Positions 38,404-50,622 of a stretch of 64,000 bases of DNA are shown in pieces. The DNA is from Purshia tridentata (Eukaryota; Streptophyta; Magnoliopsida; Rosales; Rosaceae): positions 35,010 through 99,009 of the forward strand of contig QANT01001121.1 of NCBI GenBank assembly GCA_003254885.1. The letters are read 5' to 3'. Below the pieces are notes generated by a model. That model had not been told where the DNA came from and did not search any database. It worked only from the letters and a program-made list of their open reading frames with translations. The position numbers were made by a program, and so were the translations under genes. Position 1 is the first letter of the stretch, and each line of letters opens with the position of its first letter.

Positions 38404-40781
38404 CTAAGCGTCTTGGGTGGCATCAGGAGAGCTGAGAGGGAAACACGTGTCCTCGCCACCGGTGTTCCAGAGGAAGTGAGCGTAGTTAGCAGCATAGTAG
38501 GAGTTGGTGGGGTCAGCGGAAATGGCTTCCAAGAAGGTCTCCTCAGCAGCCCACAAATCGTTCCTAACCCTCCACAAGAAGGTGGCGTACTTGTTGTACG
38601 CCTCCGCGTCCGCTGGTTCCACCCCAACTGCCTTCTTGAAGTACTCCTCCGCTCTGTAATCAAACATCAACAAAAAAGTCAACCACTTTCCTTTCCTTTC
38701 CTTTCCTTTACACTTTAAGCTCAGCTTGCTTAATTTAATATTTAATTCCAAGTTTGATAACCCAACTCTACTTGTTTGACTATATAAGAATGGCTTCATA
38801 CCCACGACAACTGATCAGATTCAAAACTGAGAAACACAAAATCCAATTGACTTTTTTTCCTCCATACTACAGTTGTATACATGAATTTTTCTCAAAAACA
38901 AATAAAACTCTTCTAAGCGCTAAAGATAATGATGATCTAAACTCTAAAGCAAGATCTTTCAAGTGAAGCGCGTGAGCTCACCAACATTTGAGCGAAACAC
39001 CACCACCCACACGGACTCCTATCTTATCACCACATTTAAACAACACGACAAACAAAAGCAAAAAAATCTTGGGATTTTTTGGAGAAAGAAACACCAAAGA
39101 GAAAACAAACATTGACTGGCACTGGTCCACTGTGGACAGTTGGACTGATTCCACATTTATCAATCGCTAAGTACTAAACTATGATCAAACCACTGTGCAC
39201 CAACTGCTAACCCAACAAATATATGAACCTAAAGTTATAATTCCGAACAAAAGTTTGAGACATTTGATGCAAATATTTAAAAAGAAACATGAAACTATAC
39301 CTGTCATAGTCGTGAGCAACTTGGTAGAGGAACTGAGCGTAATTGGTGAGGAGGAGAGCGTTTCTAGGCTCTCTGGAGAGTCCCGTTTGGTAGAGAAGCT
39401 CGGTTCTGAAGTACTCTGCGTAATCATCGGCCTCGATATTCGCATTCACCGGCGAAACGAATCTCTGCATCGTCTCCTGATCCAGAACTTCGTCTTTGGC
39501 CTGCATGTGAAGGGCTTCTTCCACCATTGAATTCCACAGAGCAACCTCCTCCTCTCTGCTCTCTTGCCCCGACACTGACTCTGCCTCCCTCGTTGTCCCC
39601 AAAGAGGACAACTGAGAACCCCCGTCGGGGAAAATATTCCGGTACTGCTCCGACCGCTCGAACCCCCCATCGCCGTCTGTGCCACTTCCGACCGGCCGGG
39701 CCTTCCCGCCACCGCCATTGTTTCCTCCTATGGAAGTCGTCTTCCCACCGGAAGAAACCGAGAACGTCTTACTGGTCGAGGAATCAAATTGGGGGTCCTG
39801 AACCTCAACTGAATCCACCGTCTCTGTTAAACTTGTATAAGACCCAGGTGGCGCTGAAGCTGCAATGGCGGCGTTGTGGCCTAAGGAGTAAACGGTGAAA
39901 TTGGCGAGGAGGATCATCACGTACACCATTAGAGTCGGTGTGTGAGAGAAGACCTGTTGAAACAGCCAAACAAAAGAGGCATGCATCTCTTTCTGGACCC
40001 GACCCAGAATGCCCTGTAAATCTTCGTAGAACAGAACCTCTCGCATCTGCAACGTGTAGCTATGGAGCTCTCGGATTATGAACACCATTGAAGAAAAGGC
40101 CTTGTTCACCGAGCCATACGCTGATTCGCCTACTTCTCGAAACCCCTCCTGCCATTGCATCTTCCTCTTTATGATCCGAAGGGACAGCGGAAGGTCCACG
40201 CTGTTCGCCTTCCGTTCGATGCTCGCCTCATGAACAATCTCGTCCCTCCGTTGCCAATCCGACTGCCACGGAGGCTCCAAATCGCGTGGGAACCGGCTCT
40301 GATTCTGTGCAAACCCCATTCTCGAAGACTCTGCACCATCGACGCCGTGGTTTTCTCTTGGATCAGAGGATGCATCTGATTCCGAATTCACGGCGTTACC
40401 GTCGTCGTTAACAGTACCGCCGCAATCGTCGGAGAGCTGGAATCTGAGCGCCAATTCTCGAATCTTCTTGGAGAATTCTTCGTCGGAGAAAGCGTCTAAG
40501 CTTGCACTGCAAGCGCGTTTTACAGAGCGAGTTCTCGGCTTCTGATACTCGCAAGATCGGCACCGCTGTAACCTCTTCGACGGGGCTCCCAACAGAGCCG
40601 ATCGGTTCGAACCGTGTACGTAGAGGCAGAGGAGACCTCCTCCTCCTTCGCCACCACGGCTTCGACGTCGGCTTGAGGAAGCTGACGAGATTGCATTGGC
40701 TAGGGTTTGAGAGTAAGGGGTAGAGGGAGGAACAATTGGCTGCGACCAGTTCAAACAGGTGGAAGCTATTTCCACTACCAT
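38404..40781 (-). CDS. TPR-repeat protein, probably plastid-targeted
   Basis: Two exons on the reverse strand, 39301-40781 and 38404-38653, give 576 residues. The frame is kept through a split Arg codon (…HDYDR|AEEYFKKAV…). The N-terminus (~90 residues) is Ser/Arg-rich and could be a transit peptide. A predicted membrane segment (TLMVYVMILLANFTVYSLG) lies mid-protein, followed by a Gly/Ser-rich linker. At the C-terminus are TPR-like helices: ALLLTNYAQFLYQVAHDYD, AEAYNKYATFLWRVRNDLW and AANYAHFLWNTGG. They show the small-residue/aromatic spacing of TPRs, probably for protein-protein contact. From memory, Arabidopsis At2g29670 and At1g07280 are counterparts in syntenic positions. The molecular partner is unknown. 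Confidence 0.9.
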
Positions 40782-43700
40782 ATCTCAAAGCTTTCAGATC
40801 AAAAAGTGAAGGAGAAAAATGTCAAATTGATTCTTGAAGCTCAACCAAACAGATACGGATCAGAAGAAAAGGAATCAGAGCTTCAGAAAACGCTTGTTTT
40901 TTTATAAAGTTGAATTTTCTCCTCTCAATAAAAAATCTTGCTCCTTTTTCTGTACTAAAAATCGGATCTGCAAAAAGTCTTTGCCTTTCTTGATTCCAAC
41001 TCACTCCAACCTGCAAAAAATAATTAACCAAACAAACCAAATAAGTAACCACGTGAGAAAATTCTCCAATTTTCCCGGAAAACTCAAGCAAACTTGGAAA
41101 TAGAAAATTTCCAAGCTTTTTCCGGACTTATAATCACTAAGGTATCATGCTACTCATTGTATTTTCCAGAAAAATCGGATCGGAAAAAACGCATCCCGAA
41201 TCCACTCAAAAACTTGCACAAAAACCATTAAAATTTAGATCCCTACGCATTAAAAAAATCACAAAAAGCTTCTGCAGAAAAATGAACTCACTTTAATTTT
41301 TTTTCTATGACTCCGATAAGTTGTCCGATTAAACTAGGAAGAACGCGAAGACTTTCGGCGAGCCCCTCAAAACGAAGTACAAGCTGTATCCTAAGAAACA
41401 GAAAGGCACTCTTTCGGTCTTTATATATGCAAGCGCCACAGCTCGCTTTCACTTTGACACTCGCACATAAAAAATCTCGGAGCGTACAAATATTTAGAAC
41501 GAGTATAAATAAAAAATAATCAGATCGTATATACACGAGACCGTACAAGTGTGAACTGGGGGACCCGGTAACCAGTCACTTATTACTAGTTGGTTTTTGG
41601 TTTGTTTCCTGTGGGGCCGAGTCCCATGGCGGTTTGGAGGGGGTTTATACTTTACACGAAGGTACTCAAATCGCTGAAGTCCCGCGGCTAGCTACGCTGA
41701 CCGGCTCGATCTGACCTGGCAGCTTCCATGTGCCACGTGTTTGCACCGACCGCCACCTTTGCTTCTATGGAACCGTGATTTTTACCATCCCTGATGTGCC
41801 TTTAGCGACACGTGTCTGCTTACCATTTGACTAAGGGAACAACTGCTGAGTGGTGGATGCATGGTGTCCTTTGTTTGATGCATGTGAATCACATTATTTG
41901 ACCCGTATGTCATATGACTCATCATGTGAGTGATTGTCCAAAAGAAGCTTGTGTTAAATGAGCTATCGGTGTCCCATTGTAACAAATTTTTAATTTATGT
42001 AGTAGATTATTACAATTTTTTTTAGTAGTAAAGTAAAAATTAAGCCTAATGTTAGAAACTCAAATTTTTTTTGTTTTTATTACATAATATAATTAACGGG
42101 ATGCAATGCTATAAAAAAAAATTCAATGTCTATGTCAAAAAAGAAAGAATCTTTCCAAATCTCTATGAATAAACAGTTCCAAAAAAATGAAGTTAACTTA
42201 TGACTTCTAAGTTCTAAATAAGTACATTATCAATTTCAGAACCTTAATAAAATCGAATGCATTAGACATGTGGGTTAATTTATTAAAATTTAAAGATGAC
42301 ACTTTTATAATTGTTACATAATTCCCATGCAAACTGTTATGTGTGTGCAAAACTATCATTCCAGCTCCAAGTAATTATGTATATTTTTCTTTCGGTAGAC
42401 AAGTAATTATGTATATTACTTATTTACATCGAGCAAAATACGTATTCCATCAAATCGTATAGATTAGATAAACAGATATATTTATTTAATTCACTAATCA
42501 CAAAAAGCAACCTTGGCTTTTCTGTGATTACATTACGTGAATATGATTGTGCTTTTTTATTGGCCAAGGAATATGATTGTGCTTAACTGGTAACAAATCA
42601 TTTAAAAGGGAAAGTCCACTTTAACCAGTGGGGAAATGTCACAAATGCCCTCACATGGAGCCAAACATGTTCATACGTTTGGTTAATTAAAAATGAAACT
42701 CGTTTCATATCCTTCTCACATTCCCTGAACAAAATTGCAATAAATTGATTGGTCACAGTAGGCTCACCGTAGATGACCTTTTCATTGAGCTATTTCTAGT
42801 TGGCGCAAGCAACTTGTTCAAAAGAGAAATTGTGCTTTATATGAACACATCGTATAATTAATTATTGAGCAAGTGTTAAGAATATTGCAAAGTTGGGTAC
42901 TAATTAATATTAGGTCAATAATTATTTTGCTCTAGATAGTCATGAAAATTAACATCTTCATTGCCACTTAGCGAATCTACAAGATCGAAGTTATTTACAT
43001 TAAGCAATACTACTAACATATAATGACTTTATGCACGCCAACTTATAGTATGCTGTCAACAATTTAGAGCCACCCATATGAACATAAATGACTCATATTT
43101 ACTAAACTAAATTCAAATTAGACTCAATACTTATCAAATAATAATAATCATTATTGCGTGTGTGCAGAATTTAAATTAACTACATTCAATTATAAATTTT
43201 TGTCTCATTAACATTTCAATCTACATTAACACTTATTAGTGATTCTGAGTCGTTCACGTATGGGTAACAATTAACGACCAAGATAAACCAGAACTTAACT
43301 TAGATCATTAGATCATGCCCACGAAGAAACCACATGCAATTTAGATCAGAAAAGAAAGAAAACAACGTGCAATACATATAAAGGGTGTTTTCGTCGTTTC
43401 AGGCATGAAAAATGACATGTGCTGCATTTGTTCAAGAAAAGAGTAAGATAGTTGTTTATTGACAAGTGCACAACCCTGTGCGTCCATTTCTATAGGTTAT
43501 TAATATCTTTGTTATTAATTAATAAATATGTGAGACTTGTTATTATGGGTGGGTGTCATACTGTCATTTATTTATTTATTATTCCTTTCAATGCTTTTAT
43601 GATTTCATGATTTTATTCCCTTTTTCTATTCCCAGGAGTTGTTGTTTTCCTTTTTATTTATTTATATAGTCCGAATAATGACAAAATTATATTAATTATT

Positions 43701-46700
43701 AAATATCTAGTTGGGGGGGCCTGGGATTTGGGGTGAGGAACCAGCGGTCCAAAATGAAAGCTCAGAAGGTGGTCAGCAGTCAGCTACAATACAATCCAAC
43801 CCAACTTGCTCAATGTTTCTATCAGGAGAAGAGAGGCCAATTGGTGATGGTGACATCTCCATTTCAACGGCACCAATTGCTGCTTTCAGATTTTTTAACG
43901 ACTCAGATTATTTCTACATCGACTGTTTGTGTCTTCATTTTCCGATTCCAATCAGATCTTTTGTAATTTGTACGGTACAATATCGAGCTAACTATGAATC
44001 TTCTATATTGGTTCGCAATTGCATTATGTATTAGAAAATAATTACTTTAGGGCAAATAATTACAATGGTTTAAAAATTTTACCTTTAGTAGTACTAGTAC
44101 TTGATTTACAAATTTATTTTTATATAGAATGAATGTAAATGGTACATTAAGGTACGAATTTCAATTAATCCACCGTCATGATTCATTGGCACATAATATC
44201 TTGTTTATGTTGTCGGTAACTGGCAAGTCAGAAATTAAAAATCAAAACATTATCACTCCAGTACTCCACCAGTCCACCGTAATGAAGATAATATTTTTAA
44301 GGAGAAAACAGAGTATATGCCTTTTCTTGTCAAACTCAATGGTGACAAGTTAATCAAATGTTTTGTTATCTAGCGACTTTCAAAGTGATCACCACTTATC
44401 TTGTGATGAAAAGATGATTAGTTTAGTTGATGACTAATGTAAATTAAGGAATTACAATTGAGTTAAATGCCACAGGTTGATAAACAATGAACTAAACTTA
44501 TCGACTGGAAATCATAGTATGATTCAACAACAATAAGAAAATCTCAACAACCTAGTTATTCATCTAATAAGTGTAATTATCAGCAAACCACATATTCAAA
44601 CCAAAGCTTCGTCGATCTTTGACTCAAATTATTTTGGTAATTGCATTACCATACATTAAGAACTTCGTAATAGTTAATTATGAATAGGAGAGCTAACTGG
44701 TAGCTACTCTTCACGAAACATAATGTAGAACCGAACAACTATATACCGAAATAGAATCATTGTCATGCTCACCAACTTGAATATAATGATTTTGTATTCA
44801 ATGTTTATTGAGAGGCCACTTGTGAGCTGTGCATACAAATTAACCCCTCTGTTTTGATATTAGCCGTCCAAACCAGTCAAATTTTTGTTGCTCTTGGTCA
44901 TTAAAAAAATGAGAGTACCATGAACTGTAGGGTCGGCCTGGCCCAGCTTCGTGTACCAAGACAAAGTTCACAAGCACTCCACGCCGTGCAAATATTGCTA
45001 CTGGTTTTGACAGACTGAAGCTTTGCTCACTTTGCCAGACGTACTCTCTGATCATGCAGCAACAGGGAACAGAAAAGCTGGCACATTCTAGCAACACTGC
45101 ACTGTGTGAGAATACTTACTTTATTATTTAGAGCAAAGATAATATTCAATTATCAGACCATGTCATGATGTTAGACCGCTCATTTAAACAAAAATTCATA
45201 CGATCAGTATTGACACTCTTATAAATGACATGCCAAGCTAATTTAGTTCAAACTGTGTACAAGAGGCTTGTTATAATTCATATATTGTCAATGAAAAGTG
45301 AAGCGCACTAACAAGGCTAGAACCAGGACAGTAAGCATCAAGCCAAAGAAAAAGACTGCTTGCAAATAGAAAAGGCCAATTTAGATGCTTATTTGAAACA
45401 TAGTATGAAGAAAAAACCAATATGAATGAACATAAATAGTTGGCAATTGAGCAACAACTAACAAGTATAATGGAGTTCTATATACAACTTACAAATAATA
45501 AAGGACTACCCAATATCAATATCTATGCTCTCTCTCTCCCCAGCTGGTGGACTTAACGTGGATGAAATGTTCTTGTGGTTGTGGGTGAGGCTGGAATTTC
45601 CATTACAATCTGCCATGCATGCTGGGCCATAGTGAAAATTTCGTCAGCAAACTTCGTGTGCAAAAGTTCAGAGGTATTATTGTTGAGGTACAATGGCTTC
45701 TTTTCTTATGAAGTGATTATTATGATTATTATGACCATTATTGATTGACCAGCTATCAAAATAAATGCACTAGGAAAAAGGGTTGAATCATTTTTTCCCC
45801 GTTAATTTTACGTTATTGCCCTTAGCATTTTCAATTTCTTTATAAAAAAGTGGGAGCAAAAATTGTTTGATAAAATGTATCAAAGAGGGTGCAAGCATTA
45901 CGCTTCATGTTTTTACAATATTTGGGAGTTTCTTCACGACGACCCCACAAAGAAATATTTCTGGATCAATCTCTCGAAAAATTGACAAAGTAAATGAATG
46001 TGACTATATTGTGCCAAAAATTTAGGGCTAGGCTAGCTAACTGCTTTACTCTTAACATTAAGTAGATACCAACAAAATAGAATAGAGGAGAACCTGGGAA
46101 TCTTACTGCTTAAAGGAGAGAGACACCACAAAGAATCCAATCAGTGTGGGAAGAAACCAATACGAATTTAATAAAGAGGCAATGCAAAACCCGAGTTCTC
46201 ACCTTCCCTCACAAACTTACAAATGATTGGAATGCACAAAATAGAAAGCCAAGTTCACAGAACCAATTTGAAGAATGAATGGGTTAAATTAACTCAGCCT
46301 TTGCAAGACAGGACCATTTCATTACTAGTATGACCAATTGACAGTTGATCATACCGTACAACACTAAAACCAAAGCGTTGCTCATGTTCATGGACCATGG
46401 ATGCATGAACTTGTTTTATGGTAGCTACTGAAACTCTGTCGGATTGCATTCATTTCTTATGTTTCCCGTACAATAACCCCAAAAATATCTGATTTGAGAT
46501 CACATGAAGAATCAGGCCTCCATGTGTTGCACATCACATCTGCCACGTTTGGTCTTGCCCTTATCACAATGAAAAAAGAGGGCTAATGTACTTTACACCT
46601 AAACACTCACAATGCAATACTTTTGGTCGTGAAACACTTTGACACATGCCCAGATTGTGTTCAATGAATTAAGGACAGGGAGGGCCGCAGAGTATACTCC

Positions 46701-49700
46701 ACATGGGCATCTTGATGTTTGTTTGATATTCTTGTTTGCTAGTACTCTGTATACGTGTCAAATGCTGCTTATAAAAGGAAATCAGTTGGTTAGTTAAACT
46801 TCTAATAGAGTTATTATGTTGGCATATTCTTCAAAACCAAATGGGCAGTCAGTATATGTAGTATAATCTAGAATCGTATTTAAAAAGGGCTAGACTTTTG
46901 GCAAAGTTTTTATAAGTAAATATACTCAAATTCTCTGAAAAAATCTGCGATAATTGTTTATCGAGATTTCGCACTTAATCTACTCAATGTCGAACAATAA
47001 TTTCTATTATACTCAAATATCATATTATGAATTAGTAATTGTAAATACCACTATAAGGTAATGTTAAAGTTTTGAATGTTTAACCTTATTCTCCTTTTTC
47101 CTTTATATATATAGATATATGTGTGTGCATAACAATTCTTAATTTGAGATTTAAAGATAAATATTATTAAATTTAATTTTTGTTATTATAAAAAAGGGAG
47201 AAGAGCTCGAATCCAAATATAAATGGGATGAGCTCTTATTTTAAGCCAACCCAATTCACAAAAGCTAGTTGATATTTTTCATCATTATTATTATAAACAA
47301 TTGTCTGTGTGTAAAGCCAATCGAATGCTTACAAATGCAATTAATATTCAACTTTATGAACTTGAAGCTAGCTAGGGTGGACCTGGAGTAAGGATATTGA
47401 TTGAAAATTGATATATCGTAATAAAAAAATTAATTAATACGCAGATAAGTTGTTGTACTTAGACGTTCCCATTGAAAACGTTACAAGGAAAGGTGCATGA
47501 TCGATCCATCGTCAAGCAAAAAATAGAGAATGAGATGGGAGGGTTCGTCGATCCATCGTCAAGCCCATAGGAATAGTGGGCTTCCAATATGGGCCTTCTA
47601 ATTGGACAAAGACTTGTAGACACCAATGCCACGCCAATCTTGTTATCTTCTCATCTACTTTAATTGGATCTCTCTCTCCACCTCTCACCTCTCTCTCCCC
47701 ACCCAAACAAAAAGCCTTTGATAGTTCCATTCCATCCATCTCTCCCTATCTCATAGTGCTTTGTTTCCATTTCCATAATAATAACCAAATGACTTAAACA
47801 CCTTCACAAATAAGCAAAATAATTAATACTATTTAAGTGACACTACCATGTGGTCCACGTGTGTGTATAACCAACGTTTTCATTTGAAGGTTCACGAATG
47901 CTAGCTTTAGTCCATGCATTATTATAAGAGATTTTCACATACTAAAAGGTTCATTAAATAATATGTGCGGTTGGTGAAATTAATCTTACATCAGAATGGT
48001 GACTCTATAAGTTTTAATCAACTAAACAAGTTTATTAGACATGCATCAAATTAATTTAGTAGTGGATTCACATTGCTCAACACTATCAGAGCTAGCTTAG
48101 GTGTGTGGATCCACTGGTTTATCAACAAGTTTATAGTGTTTGACCACTCCACCTAGTTTCCAACAACTTTCGTAATTTTGACATGAAAGAATTAAAGATA
48201 GAAAAAAATTTATGTGGAGAATTTTATGTTACGTCATTATACTACGTGGTAAAGAGAGCCAAGTTTTTACACTTGACTCTTTCTTTCTCTCTCCTACACT
48301 ATTTTTCTCTTATTTTGACAAGTGTCAAGTTTTAATTAACATTCTTTACCATTCAGCATGATGAGGTGCCAAAGAGTTTCCATTGAAGTTCTTCTCTTAA
48401 AGGTATTGCTTCCATTGAAGTTCTTCTCTTAAAGGTATTGCTTGCAAGTTGGTTGTCTAAAACTCTGAAGGGAGGAGGATATTTTGGGAATATGGTGCAA
48501 TATGTGTGAAAATATCTAAGTGGCCCAGTTGGGGTATATATGTGTGGTAGCTAGCTGGTCCCTTTCGAACATCCAAGTTGTCGCTTTCACCTACTTTGTG
48601 ACGCTGGAGGCCCACTGGGCAAATACTGTTATTTGATCTTTGAATTGATTACGGACCACCGAGCCCAAACGAAACTGGCCATTCAAGTCCATACAAAATA
48701 GTATCGCAAAGTCATATATGCTATGCAAAGGGCCAATGAGATACATGTGAATGAGACCTGTGGACTACGTTATCTAAATGTCTAATCCCTAGTTTTGTTT
48801 GGCTGTGATTGGATAATGCATTACTAGGGTTATCGTCTACCTGCATTGAAATCTATATTGGTCTTCTGATGCAGTGCTATTTTGCTCACCATAAAAAGGT
48901 GGTGGTGAGCAAAATATTTCTTCTTTGAATGAACCTGCGTATATCTACTTTTGCGTATAAGTAAGTAACAACGAAGTTTCTCAAAATAAAATCATTCTAG
49001 CTAGTTTGTGATTTTCATGGCTTTCAACTTGGTAATGGGCATGTTTGTTTTGTCCTAAATATATATGGGTGCCATTGTATAACCAATATATAGATCAGCC
49101 TATCACCGCATACATAAGGATTTCCATATACCTAAAAGGAGAGATGAGTGTCATCCACTAAATCAAATAATCATTATTTATAAAGTTATTAGTTATAATA
49201 TGCACCATTGCTTAGAAATTCACGTATTGTGTCTTAAATAAAGTAACATTTTTGTCAAATGAAAGCAAGCCTTATAGATGTGTATATATTAATGTCAACA
49301 ATCCCTTGGTCTTAATTAACTTGGAATAACACCACAAATATTACTTTGAGTGGGCGTAAATCGTGAGACACAAAGGACGATTAGTGCGCAATTATAACCA
49401 CATAACACTTGCTACACTCAAGTTTATTTGGTGGTGTCACTATTCACTCATTATACATCCAAATACACTTGAAATTAACACCTTCTAGCTCCCAATATAT
49501 ACTCTTTAAGCACGTGCCCTTTTTTAAGACTAAATGCAGACCACATTGTAAGAGGGCCTACCGCCTACTCCACAATGTACAGTACATGATGCTGCACCAA
49601 CTTCTACACATGCTTCAAACTTTGAATATTAATTTATCTTTTTCAATATAAATTTTGAACAGGACATATTTGTTGAGCAATAAACTTGACTTTTTAGACC

Positions 49701-50513
49701 CCTTAAGCATTGAAAAAAGTCCAATTTTTTTAGACCCCTTAAGCATTGAGCCTATTTCTTGGCCGAACAAAAAAGCATTGAGCCTATTATTAGTCTTGGG
49801 CTTTCCTGGCCCAAGCACAATTAAGAAGACTTCCAGGGGAAGCCAAGTTGATCCAAAAGAAAATATATCAAAACCAAGGTTCAGCTTATGGCCCAACATA
49901 AGTGATGTATGACCTATGTATTGAGTCAATTATATAAAAAAGATTAGAGTTTTTATTACATTAATATTGTTTATGAAATTTGAATTCACGATTTTCTCTT
50001 ATATTAAAAAGACTGAATATCACTAAATTAAATAATCATTTAAAAAAATATATTTAAAATTTAAATCATTATATTGAGAAGTCTAGACATTCAATTTATT
50101 ATATATCTATTTATTTTTCATTATATTAAAGGAGGCAAAATAAGAAGAGACAGAGTTGAACTTGACTTTGGAAGTGAGAACGGCTGTCCCAAAGTAAACA
50201 AAGTTAATAAATAAATAAAACCCAATTAAGGTTAACAAATATTAGCATAACATAAGCTTTAGCTAAATAGCCTAAATTTAGTTTTATAAAACTAAATTAT
50301 TACACTAACTTCGGTGTTTTTTTTTTTTGGCCAATGGTGTTTTTCTTTTATAAAATCATGAAAAATTATGGTTTAACGTTAACATCAACCCCTTGGCCAA
50401 AAAAAAAACACGTTAGCATCAACCCGGTTTATTTCTAAATAAAATAAAATAAAAACTCGGTTGTCGCTCGCGCTCTTTGTTGGTTCCGTGAGTTCAAAAT
50501 CACTCGCGCCAGC
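40782..50513. other. 9.7 kb gene-poor stretch between TPR gene and CDC6
   Basis: The first ~700 bases are the TPR gene's promoter and leader. The rest is AT-rich with no recognisable protein domains, tRNA or rRNA. Islands of more balanced composition occur at 43711-44034, 44840-45100 (reverse frame of 85 codons), 45540-45710 and 47570-47790, but I cannot assign any product. Small repeats: 17-base direct repeat at 47501/47548, 32-base tandem duplication at 48378-48441, and duplicated AAGCATTGAGCCTATT phrases near 49740-49790. No LTRs or terminal inverted repeats seen by eye. Confidence 0.5.
48378..48441. repeat. Perfect 32-base tandem duplication
   Basis: The unit at 48378-48409 is repeated exactly at 48410-48441 in non-coding DNA, consistent with a recent slippage or repair event. 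Confidence 0.85.
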
Positions 50514-50538
50514 GCGCCAAATGAAGTCCTATTCCCGC
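50514..50538 (+). promoter_or_regulatory. Two E2F sites in CDC6 promoter
   Basis: GCGCCAAA at 50514-50521 is the reverse complement of TTTGGCGC, and ATTCCCGC lies at 50531-50538. Both fit the E2F consensus WTTSSCSS. They sit about 100 bases upstream of the CDC6 start codon. Plant CDC6 is a known E2F target induced at G1/S, so the sites match expected regulation. Confidence 0.75.
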
Positions 50539-50622
50539 TAAAATGGTCGTTTATTATATACAGTTGGCCAGTTCCCACCCTTTCACCAATCTCTCACTTC
50601 CCATTCCCTCCAAATACACACA

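Noticed and set aside
43711-44034. 107-codon forward frame in the gene-poor stretch
   Set aside because: No recognised domain, and no clear leader or splice context; mentioned only as a composition island.
44840-45097. 85-codon reverse frame with several Cys and aromatic residues
   Set aside because: Cannot be joined to other exons with good splice sites; no family recognised.
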